Shown here in pieces: positions 1-5,790 of a stretch of 6,682 nucleotides of DNA. Position numbers and translations under genes: made by a program. Numbering within the stretch: position 1 is the stretch's first letter; every line of letters begins with the position of its first letter. The notes beneath the pieces are model-generated. The model did no database searches and had not been told where the DNA came from. It was given only the letters and a program-made list of their open reading frames with translations. The DNA comes from CAXSEF01 sp050920955 (GTDB lineage Bacteria; Pseudomonadota; Alphaproteobacteria; Acetobacterales; Acetobacteraceae), in NCBI GenBank assembly GCA_050920955.1, contig JBPBQS010000069.1, positions 1-6,682 of the forward strand. Direction: 5' to 3'.

Positions 1-78
1 CCTGGCGCCAGCCCCGGCCCGTAGGGCCTGGCGCCAGCCCCGGCCCGTAGGGCCTGGCGCCAACCCCGGCCCGCAGGG
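1..78. repeat. Tandem array of three 26-bp units, truncated by the window edge
   Basis: Three head-to-tail units occupy 1-26, 27-52 and 53-78. Units 1 and 2 are identical; unit 3 differs at two positions (CTGGCGCCAA for CTGGCGCCAG, and CGCAGGG for CGTAGGG). Units 1 and 2 each carry the 10-bp perfect palindrome CTGGCGCCAG (2-11 and 28-37) and the small hairpin GGCCC-GTA-GGGCC (first copy 16-28). Neighbouring units can fold into a longer stem by pairing their palindromes. The unit length is not a multiple of three, which argues against a coding repeat. The array ends two bases before the amidase stop codon, so it is the 3' flank of that gene. Hairpins here could act in transcript termination or stability, but no T-tract follows on the minus strand. 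The copy number is unknown because the array runs off the window. Confidence 0.9.
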
Positions 79-80
79 CG

Positions 81-941
81 CTAGCCCGCCTGTGTCTCCG
101 CCTGCGTCAGCCACCCGTCGAGCGCCAGACGCATCGCGGCGGCCACCCGGACACGGTGCGACGCCTGGCGCAGGGCCTTCTCGTCCGCCACGTTCGACAT
201 GAATCCCATCTCGACCAGGACGCTCGGGATGTCGGCCGCCTTCAGAACCACGAAATGCGCATGGCGCGCCGGGTTGTCGAGCATCGGCAGCGCCCGGTCC
301 AGCGACCCCACCAGCGCGTGCTGCAGGTGCGTCGACCCGGCCCGCGTCTCGCGCCGCACCAGGCTGCCCAGGATCTGCGCCACCTGCGGCGGCATGTCGC
401 GGAACGCCGGGCCCGCGAATCGGTCGGCGGAGTTCTCCCGCACCGCCAGCGCTGCGCTCTGCGCGTCGGACGCCGTGTCGGCCAGGGTGTAGACGCTGGC
501 GCCGCGCACCGAGGGGTCGGCGATCGCGTCGGCGTGCATCGACATGAACAGCGCCGCCCCCCTGGCCTGCGCCGCCGCCACGCGCTCCTCGAGCGGGATG
601 AACACGTCGCTCCCCCGGGTCAGCGCCACCCGGCACCGGCCGTCCAGCTCGAGCTGCCGCTTCAGCTCGCCGGCCGCCGCGAACGCCACGTGCTTCTCGA
701 AGGTGCCGGACACCCCGATCGCCCCGGGATCCTTGCCGCCGTGCCCCGGGTCCAGCATCAGCAGCGGCAGAACCCGACGTGCCCCCCGGGCGCCACGCCC
801 CCCTGCCCTGCGGTCCGCGAGCACGGGGTCGCGTGAGGCTCCCGCCCGTCCATGCTCTGCCGCCTGCACGGCACCCGGCACGACCAGGAGCCCGGCGCCG
901 CCCGCCAGCAGCCTCCGACGCGTGAGGAGCAGCCCTGCCAT
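81..941 (-). CDS. amiC: N-acetylmuramoyl-L-alanine amidase, Amidase_3 family, Tat-exported
   Basis: Zinc hydrolase that cleaves the amide bond between N-acetylmuramic acid and the stem peptide of peptidoglycan, used in the periplasm for septum splitting and wall turnover. Numbering is for the 286-residue protein from the ATG at 941. A twin-arginine signal (TRRRLLAGGAGLLVV, about 7-21) is followed by a likely cleavage site at VQA-AE (about 27). The Amidase_3 domain runs from about 60 to 280: zinc ligand H67 in LDPGHGGKDPGA, zinc ligand E82 in TFEKHV, zinc ligand H136 in SMHAD, and catalytic E244 in VLVEMGFMSN. There is no AMIN domain, so the protein is short, like Tat-exported AmiA. The symbol follows the orthologous group name, not a proven equivalence to E. 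coli AmiC. The start at 941 is preferred over an upstream ATG at 998 because it has AAGGGG six bases upstream and puts the twin arginines near the N-terminus. The gene diverges from rne; in many alphaproteobacteria this amidase precedes a class A penicillin-binding protein gene, which would lie left of the window. Confidence 0.93.
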   Translation of the reverse strand: MAGLLLTRRRLLAGGAGLLVVPGAVQAAEHGRAGASRDPVLADRRAGGRGARGARRVLPLLMLDPGHGGKDPGAIGVSGTFEKHVAFAAAGELKRQLELDGRCRVALTRGSDVFIPLEERVAAAQARGAALFMSMHADAIADPSVRGASVYTLADTASDAQSAALAVRENSADRFAGPAFRDMPPQVAQILGSLVRRETRAGSTHLQHALVGSLDRALPMLDNPARHAHFVVLKAADIPSVLVEMGFMSNVADEKALRQASHRVRVAAAMRLALDGWLTQAETQAG

Positions 942-947
942 GCCATA

Positions 948-953
948 CCCCTT
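948..953 (-). promoter_or_regulatory. Ribosome binding site of the amidase gene
   Basis: On the minus strand the sequence reads AAGGGG followed by six bases and ATG (939-941). It is the only good Shine-Dalgarno match near the N-terminus. It decides for the start at 941 over the ATG at 998, which would add 19 residues (MFGRTRSGYGGVPCGKGYG) in front of the Tat signal. Confidence 0.6.
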
Positions 954-975
954 GCCACACGGGACTCCACCATAC

Positions 976-985
976 CCCGATCGGG
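976..985. promoter_or_regulatory. 10-bp palindrome upstream of the amidase, possible operator
   Basis: CCCGATCGGG is perfectly symmetric and lies 35 to 44 bases upstream of the amidase start codon on the divergent side. The position suits an operator or promoter-proximal site, but palindromes this short arise by chance in GC-rich DNA and I cannot name a regulator that would bind it. Confidence 0.2.
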
Positions 986-1282
986 TCCTCCCGAACATCT
1001 CCGTCGATCATGTCCCGCCGCGATGCACGGGGGAGACCGCCGAAAAAGCCCCTCCCGACCCAGGCACGACGCCATCCCCGGGCCGCCCCGGCAGCGCAGA
1101 GCCCGATCCGCGCCAGGTCGCCGCAGGGCTCGGCACGACGCCCACGAGACCCGCGAACCCTCCACCACCCGGGCTTGCGAAGGCGATGGGGTTGCGCCAT
1201 TGTCGCGCTGCTTCTGCAACATGCAGGCCAGCCACCAGACTTGTGCCGTGACGAACAGCACAGGCGACCGGAGGGCCCCGGC

Positions 1283-1360
1283 ATGTCGCGACCGGCATCG
1301 CGCGTTCACGCGCGGCACCCTTATCGCACCTGTTGCGTGCAGGAACCGGACGCACCCTGA
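1283..1360 (+). CDS. Candidate 25-codon leader ORF upstream of rne (uncertain)
   Basis: A short frame begins with ATG at 1283 and ends with TGA at 1358-1360, giving a 25-residue peptide that starts MSRPASRVHARHPY and contains TCC near its middle. What makes it notable is a strong Shine-Dalgarno match, GGAGGG (1270-1275), ending seven bases before the ATG, better than the one of rne itself. It lies within the presumed leader of rne, about 340 bases ahead of the rne start. The peptide resembles no family I recognise. A hairpin (CGCGCG-TTCA-CGCGCG, 1299-1314) lies inside it. It may be a regulatory upstream ORF or simply chance; I favour chance slightly. Confidence 0.2.
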   Translation: MSRPASRVHARHPYRTCCVQEPDAP

Positions 1361-1681
1361 GACCGCGCCGGCACCATGGCGGCGGACGACAGCGCGGCTC
1401 CCTCGCAGCGAGGCGCCGCCGGAACTGAAGACAAGGCTGCGGTGCCGCCGGGATGTCTCCGCGCACCCGATCCCATCCGGCTGCGGCGCGCAGGCGCCAG
1501 GCCGCCCTGACGGGGACTCCGCCCTCGCCCATGCGCATCACACGACAAACCGCATCGCACCGGGCCCTTCGCCCGAGCGCTGCCGTGTGCGCATCGGCCA
1601 CGGTTCCGGCCCCGCACGCACCCACGACATCGAGCCAGCGCGGCGCCGCACTCCCACGGGATGCTGGCGCGCGGGCCCACC

Positions 1682-1685
1682 GGAG
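1682..1685 (+). promoter_or_regulatory. Ribosome binding site of rne
   Basis: GGAG lies eleven bases upstream of the ATG at 1697, a slightly long spacing. An in-frame ATG at 1661 would add twelve residues (MLARGPTGDPPL), but family members begin directly with M-T-K-R-M-L-I-D, so 1697 is the supported start. Confidence 0.5.
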
Positions 1686-1696
1686 ATCCACCCCTC

Positions 1697-4684
1697 ATGA
1701 CCAAACGAATGCTGATCGACGCAAGCCACGCGGAAGAGACCCGCGTGGTGGTCCTCGACGGTAGCACCCTCGAGGACTTCGACGTCGAGACCGCCTCCAA
1801 GCGACAGCTCAAGGGCAACATCTACCTCGCCAAGATCGTCCGCGTGGAGCCCAGCCTCCAGGCGGCCTTCGTCGAATACGGCGGCAACCGCCACGGCTTC
1901 CTGGCCTTCGGCGAGATCCACCCCGACTACTACCAGATCCCCGCCGCCGACCGGCAGCGCATCATCGCCATGCAGGAGGAGGAGGCCCGCGCCGAGACGG
2001 CCGCCGACGACGCCGCCGCGCAGGCCTCCGAGAGCGGCGGCCGCGGCGAGCGCCCGCCTTCCGCCCGCGCGAACGGGCCTGCCCCGCGAAACCACGACTC
2101 CCGCGACGCCGACCCGGCCGACGACGCCCCGCACGTCCTGTCCGCCCTGGCCGACGGCGAGGAGCAGCCCGCCGCGCAGGCGCTCTCCTCCGTCACGGAC
2201 CAGCGCCACGGCGCCGCCGAGGACGGGTCGTCCTCCTCCACCGACCAGGATGCGCCCGCGGCCGGCGACGCGGACCCGTCCGAGCAGGCCGTCGCCCTGC
2301 TCCACGAACAGGCCGTCGGCCACCCCGCCGAGGCGGCGGAGGACGAGGGCGCCCATGCCCGCCCGTCCGCCTCGCAGGGCGAGCAGGCCTCCCGCGGCGG
2401 CCGGCCGGAGTCCCGCGAGGACCGCGGCGACGAGCGCCCGCAGCCGCGCTACCTGCGCCACTACAAGATCCAGGACGTCATCCGCCGCCGCCAGATCCTG
2501 CTGATCCAGGTGGTCAAGGAGGAGCGCGGCTCGAAGGGCGCGGCGCTCACCACCTTCATCTCGCTCGCCGGCCGCTTCTCCGTGCTGATGCCGAACTCGC
2601 CGCGCGGCGGCGGCGTGTCGCGCAAGATCACCTCGGCCGCCGACCGCCGCCGCCTCAAGGAGATCACCGCCGAGCTCGAGCTGCCCCGCGGCATGGGCAT
2701 GATCATCCGCACCGCCGGCGCCGCCCGGCCCAAGCCGGAGATCATCCGCGACTGCGACTACCTGCTGCGCCTGTGGGACGACATCCGCGACACCACGATG
2801 CGCTCCATGGCGCCCGCGCTGATCCACGAGGAAGCCAGCCTCATCAAGCGCTCCATCCGCGACGTCTACTCGCGCGACGTGGACGACATCCTGGTCGACG
2901 GCGAGGAAGGCTGGAAGGCGGCGCGCGACTACATGCGCCTGCTGATGCCTGCCCACGCCCGCAAGGTGCAGCTCTGGCAGAACCCGTCGGGACAGCCGCT
3001 GTTCGCCAGCGAGCGGGTCGAGGCCCAGCTCGACGCCATGCTGTCGCCCACCGTGCAGCTCAAGTCCGGCGGCTACCTGGTCATCAACCAGACCGAGGCC
3101 CTGGTCGCGATCGACGTCAACTCCGGCCGCTCCACCAAGGAGCGCGGCATCGAGGAGACGGCGCTGCGCACCAACCTGGAGGCCGCCGACGAGATGGCCC
3201 GCCAGCTCCGGCTGCGCGACCTCGCCGGGCTGATCGTGATCGACTTCATCGACATGGAGTCGCGCCGCAACAACGCCGCCGTCGAGAAGCGCATCAAGGA
3301 GGCGCTGAAGGACGACCGCGCCCGCATCCAGCTCGGCTCCATCAGCGGCTTCGGCCTGTTCGAGATGAGCCGCCAGCGCCTGCGACCCTCGCTCGCCGAG
3401 ACCAGCTTCGTCGCCTGCCCGCACTGCGACGGCACCGGCCACGTCCGCTCCACGGAGAACGCCAGCCTGCACGTGCTGCGCGCGGTCGAGGAGGCCGGCG
3501 CGAAGCACAGGGGCGACGAGATCCAGGTCCACGTCGCCTCGGCCACCGCGATCTACCTGCTCAACCACAAGCGCAGCCGCGTCGCCGAGATCGAGTCGCG
3601 CTACGAGATGCGCGTCTGCTTCGAGGCCGACGACAGCCTTCTCCCCGCGCAGACCCGCATCGCCCGCGTCCGCGCCCTGGCGCCCAACGAGCTTCCGCCC
3701 GCCCCCTCCGACCTGCGTGCGACCGGCCTGCTGTCCGCTGAGCCTGAAGCCGAGGAGCCGGACCTGTTCGAGGAGCCCGACATCGAGCAGGGCCGCGAGG
3801 AGCCCGCCGCCGTGGCGCCCGCCGCCTCCACCCGCCCTGCCGGCGACGACGAGGCCCCGGAAGGCGAGACCGCCGAGGAAGGCGAGGCCCGCCGCAAGCG
3901 CCGCCGCCGCCGCCGTGGCGGCCGGCGCAAGGACGGCACCGACACCACCCTGGCCGAGGGCGCCGAGGCCGCCGCGTCGCAGCCTGACGTGGAGCAGCCC
4001 GAGCTTCCCCCGCTGGACGGCATGGTCGCGGCCCCGGAAGACTCCGGCGTGTCCGTTGCCGTTGAGGAGGCGCCCGAGCCGTCACCCGTCGAGCCGGCTG
4101 CCGACCAGGCGGACGGCGAGCAGCCGCCGACCGACCCCGAGGCGGGCGAGGACTCCGACAAGCCCCGCCGTCGTGGCCGCCGTGGCGGCCGTCGTCGCCG
4201 TCGCGACGAGGACGAGCAGCCCGCCGCCCCCGTGGCCGTCGCGGCACCGGCGCCCTACGCCGGCCCGACCCCGGCCAATCCCTACGCCTCCAGCATGGAC
4301 ATCTTCGACGTGATGGAGCTGGCCGAGGAGCGGGAGGCGCAGCTCGCGCTCAGGCCCACTCCGTCGCCCGTGGCGGCGGACGTCGCCCGGCCCGTGCCTG
4401 TGCCTGCCGAGCCGGAGCTGTTCGACGAGCCCGCCGCGGACGAGTCCGTTGCCGCGTCGGACACGACCGCGCCCGGGATCGCCGCACCGACGGAGATGCC
4501 GGCCGAGCCCGTCCTCGACCTGCCGCTTCCCGAGCCGGCACCGTTGCCGTCTCCCGCCTCGGCCATCCCCACCGAGGCGGCGGTTGCGGACCTGCACGAG
4601 GCCGAGTCCGTGCGTCCGGCGGAAGCCGAGCAGCCGGCCGCCGAACCGCCGGCGGAAAAGCGGCGTGGCTGGTGGAAGCGCTGA
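1697..4684 (+). CDS. rne: Ribonuclease E (rne), alphaproteobacterial type with S1 insert and degradosome scaffold tail
   Basis: Essential-type endoribonuclease that cuts single-stranded AU-rich RNA in mRNA decay and rRNA/tRNA maturation and scaffolds the RNA degradosome. Numbering is for 995 residues. The catalytic core (about 1-680) aligns with E. coli RNase E by eye: an N-terminal RNase H-like strand, an S1 domain split by an insert of about 165 residues (about 85-250) and resuming at KIQDVIRRRQ, with RNA-contacting F58, F68 and K280. The 5' sensor has R338 and T339 (IIRTAG). The DNase I-like domain has catalytic D473 and N475 (AIDVNS) and D516 (VIDFIDM). The Zn-link is C574 and C577 (CPHCDGTG). 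The tail (about 680-995) is disordered: arginine-rich blocks at 732-745 and 822-836 between acidic stretches, a hydrophobic segment (NPYASSMDIFDVMELAEE, 861-878), a duplicated EP[DE]LF[DE]EP motif (687-694, 905-912) and the terminal KRRGWWKR. In Caulobacter a C-terminal GWW motif binds PNPase. The gene is intact and convergent with oxyR. Confidence 0.98.
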   Translation: MTKRMLIDASHAEETRVVVLDGSTLEDFDVETASKRQLKGNIYLAKIVRVEPSLQAAFVEYGGNRHGFLAFGEIHPDYYQIPAADRQRIIAMQEEEARAETAADDAAAQASESGGRGERPPSARANGPAPRNHDSRDADPADDAPHVLSALADGEEQPAAQALSSVTDQRHGAAEDGSSSSTDQDAPAAGDADPSEQAVALLHEQAVGHPAEAAEDEGAHARPSASQGEQASRGGRPESREDRGDERPQPRYLRHYKIQDVIRRRQILLIQVVKEERGSKGAALTTFISLAGRFSVLMPNSPRGGGVSRKITSAADRRRLKEITAELELPRGMGMIIRTAGAARPKPEIIRDCDYLLRLWDDIRDTTMRSMAPALIHEEASLIKRSIRDVYSRDVDDILVDGEEGWKAARDYMRLLMPAHARKVQLWQNPSGQPLFASERVEAQLDAMLSPTVQLKSGGYLVINQTEALVAIDVNSGRSTKERGIEETALRTNLEAADEMARQLRLRDLAGLIVIDFIDMESRRNNAAVEKRIKEALKDDRARIQLGSISGFGLFEMSRQRLRPSLAETSFVACPHCDGTGHVRSTENASLHVLRAVEEAGAKHRGDEIQVHVASATAIYLLNHKRSRVAEIESRYEMRVCFEADDSLLPAQTRIARVRALAPNELPPAPSDLRATGLLSAEPEAEEPDLFEEPDIEQGREEPAAVAPAASTRPAGDDEAPEGETAEEGEARRKRRRRRRGGRRKDGTDTTLAEGAEAAASQPDVEQPELPPLDGMVAAPEDSGVSVAVEEAPEPSPVEPAADQADGEQPPTDPEAGEDSDKPRRRGRRGGRRRRRDEDEQPAAPVAVAAPAPYAGPTPANPYASSMDIFDVMELAEEREAQLALRPTPSPVAADVARPVPVPAEPELFDEPAADESVAASDTTAPGIAAPTEMPAEPVLDLPLPEPAPLPSPASAIPTEAAVADLHEAESVRPAEAEQPAAEPPAEKRRGWWKR

Positions 4685-4698
4685 CCCCGGCGTGATCA

Positions 4699-4723
4699 CC
4701 CGGCGCCTCCTGCAGGCGCTGGG
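4699..4723. terminator. rne: Hairpin directly after rne, terminator-like
   Basis: The arm at 4699-4708 (CCCGGCGCCT) pairs with 4714-4723 (AGGCGCTGGG) in a 10-bp stem with one G-T wobble and a five-base loop (CCTGC). It begins 14 bases after the rne stop codon. There is no T-run after it on either strand, so it is not a textbook intrinsic terminator. It could still end or protect the rne transcript together with the next hairpin. Confidence 0.5.
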
Positions 4724-4726
4724 ACC

Positions 4727-4761
4727 CCGCGAGGGCCTGCCGAAAAGGCGGGCTCTCGCGG
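4727..4761. terminator. 15-bp stem-loop with GAAAA loop between convergent rne and oxyR
   Basis: The arm at 4727-4741 pairs with 4747-4761 over 15 base pairs, with two G-U wobbles and the loop GAAAA (4742-4746). It is the most stable-looking structure in the rne-oxyR interval and sits 42 bases past the rne stop. The inner stem reads GCCTGCC / GGCGGGC. No T-tract follows on the plus strand or, for oxyR transcripts, on the minus strand. A role as a bidirectional terminator or 3'-end stabiliser fits the convergent arrangement but is inferred. Confidence 0.55.
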
Positions 4762-4807
4762 CTCCCCGAGAAACCCGAAGCTGCCGGGAGCCCCCGACCC
4801 AGGTCGA

Positions 4808-4862
4808 GGTTTCCAAAGGCGAGCCTTTGGCGGAGTTTGAGGCAGAGCCTCAACCTTGCTTC
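4808..4862 (+). repeat. 55-nt double-hairpin repeat, copy A, at the 3' end of oxyR
   Basis: The element starts GGTTTCC, carries a hairpin CCAAAGG-CGAG-CCTTTGG (4813-4830) and a second hairpin TTGAGGC-AGA-GCCTCAA (4837-4853), and ends CCTTGCTTC (4854-4862). A related 55-nt copy lies inverted at 5791-5845. The two copies share four exact blocks (13, 11, 9 and 9 nt, 42 positions in total) in the same order. One spacer base separates it from the oxyR stop codon. On the oxyR transcript it would form two stem-loops right after the stop, which could protect the 3' end or aid termination. It resembles a REP-type extragenic palindrome; no transposase is present. Confidence 0.85.
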
Positions 4863-4863
4863 C

Positions 4864-5781
4864 CTACGCTGCCACCACGGTCTCCGGGCAAACCTCCGAC
4901 GCGATGCGCCGCAGCACCCCCGCCAGCGCCTGGAACTCCGCTCCCCTGGGGTCGCTGCGCCGCCAGCCGAGGCCGATGGTGCGGCCGTATGCCTCGCCGG
5001 CGATCCGCCGGTAGCGCAGCAGCCCGCCGGTGTTGTCCACCGCCGCCAGCGCCGGCACCAGCGTGCAGCCTTCCCCCGCCGCGACCATGTACTTCAGCGT
5101 CTCCACGCTGGTGCCGTGCCGGTTGCGGCTGCCCGCCACCGCGCAGGCCGCCAGCGCGTGCTCGTGCAGGCAGTGCCCGTCCTCGATCAGCAGCCGCTCG
5201 CCCTCGCCCAGCTCGCTCCAGCCCGGCCCGCCGTCCTGCGCCGCCGGGTGCCCCGCCGGGCACGCCAGCACGAACGGCTCGACGAACAGCGCCTCACTCG
5301 ACACCATGTCGCCGTGCAGCGGCAGCGCCACCAGCACCGCGTCCAGGTCCGTCGCCGTGAGCTGCGCCAGCAGCGTCTCCGTCCGCCCCTCGCTCAGCGT
5401 CAGCGCCACCTCCGGGTAGCTCTGCCGCAGCGCCGGCAGCACGCGCGGGAACAGGTACGGCCCGAGCGTCGCGATCGCCGCCAGCCGCAGCGCGCCGCCG
5501 AACACCGCCGAGCTGCGCCGCGCCAGGTCGTCCAGCACCCGCGCCTCCGCCAGCACCCGCCGCGCCTGGTCGATCAGCGTCTGCCCGCGCGGCGTCACCA
5601 TCACGCGCCGCGTCGTCCGCTCGAACACACGCGCCCCGAACCAGTCCTCCAGCTTGCGCACCTGCGCCGACAGCGACGGCTGGCTCACCACGCAGCGCTC
5701 GGCGGCCCGGCGGAAGCTGCCAAGCTCGGCCACGGCGACCACGTACTCGAGGTCGCGCAACGACAGGCCGGCGATGCTCAT
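4864..5781 (-). CDS. oxyR: OxyR, LysR-type hydrogen peroxide-sensing regulator
   Basis: Transcription factor that senses H2O2 by forming an intramolecular disulfide and activates antioxidant genes. Numbering is for 305 residues, the usual OxyR length. The winged helix-turn-helix (about 6-65) opens with LRDLEYVVAVAE, and the recognition region is SFRRAAERCVVSQPSLSAQV (22-41). The regulatory domain (about 95-300) keeps OxyR signatures: T105 in IATLGPYL, T134 in GRTETLLAQL, the redox motif EDGHCLHEHALAAC with C204 and C213 spaced nine apart as in E. coli C199/C208, H203 before the first cysteine, and R267 in GRTIGL. E207 stands where E. coli has D202. These residues mark it as OxyR and not a generic LysR protein. 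The ATG at 5781 matches family N-termini; a TTG at 5823 would add 14 unrelated residues read from a repeat. No Shine-Dalgarno sequence precedes it. The aminotransferase lies 94 bases upstream on the same strand. No catalase or peroxiredoxin gene is adjacent in the window. Confidence 0.94.
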   Translation of the reverse strand: MSIAGLSLRDLEYVVAVAELGSFRRAAERCVVSQPSLSAQVRKLEDWFGARVFERTTRRVMVTPRGQTLIDQARRVLAEARVLDDLARRSSAVFGGALRLAAIATLGPYLFPRVLPALRQSYPEVALTLSEGRTETLLAQLTATDLDAVLVALPLHGDMVSSEALFVEPFVLACPAGHPAAQDGGPGWSELGEGERLLIEDGHCLHEHALAACAVAGSRNRHGTSVETLKYMVAAGEGCTLVPALAAVDNTGGLLRYRRIAGEAYGRTIGLGWRRSDPRGAEFQALAGVLRRIASEVCPETVVAA

Positions 5782-5790
5782 GGCGAAAGC

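Larger units (their letters stand above)
942..1696. other. Long divergent intergenic region between amidase and rne (755 bp)
   Basis: I see no convincing protein-coding gene here. The open frames are arginine- and proline-rich translations typical of GC-rich non-coding DNA and lack recognisable motifs. The stretch must hold the promoters of both divergent genes, but no strong -35/-10 pair stands out; TTGCGA (1175-1180) with CATTGT (1198-1203) at 17-bp spacing is only a weak candidate for rne. Visible structure includes a 10-bp palindrome CCCGATCGGG (976-985), 35 bases upstream of the amidase start, and hairpins CGCGCG-TTCA-CGCGCG (1299-1314), CCTCG-CAG-CGAGG (1401-1413) and CGGGC-CCTTC-GCCCG (1561-1575). 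In E. coli a long rne leader mediates feedback control by RNase E; a similar role here is inference only. Confidence 0.75.

Noticed and set aside
1..78. CRISPR array
   Set aside because: The units are contiguous without spacers and only 26 bp each; this is a simple tandem repeat.
942..998. Upstream ATG at 998 as the amidase start
   Set aside because: Adds 19 residues ahead of the Tat signal; the ATG at 941 has AAGGGG at good spacing.
1175..1203. TTGCGA - 17 bp - CATTGT as an rne promoter
   Set aside because: Only four and three of six matches to consensus; a search of this length would give such a hit by chance.
1376..1510. 44-codon frame beginning MAADDSAAPSQRG
   Set aside because: No Shine-Dalgarno before the ATG and third-position G/C (about three quarters) looks lower than in the neighbouring real genes.
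852..1700. 282-residue plus-strand frame in the amidase-rne interval
   Set aside because: Overlaps the amidase start and the rne start, arginine/proline-rich, no domain, no convincing ribosome site; consistent with GC-rich non-coding DNA.
1538..3568. 676-residue open frame on the minus strand opposite rne
   Set aside because: It is the antisense of a clearly conserved RNase E core; its product is valine/alanine/glycine/arginine-rich with no motif, a common shadow of GC-rich genes.
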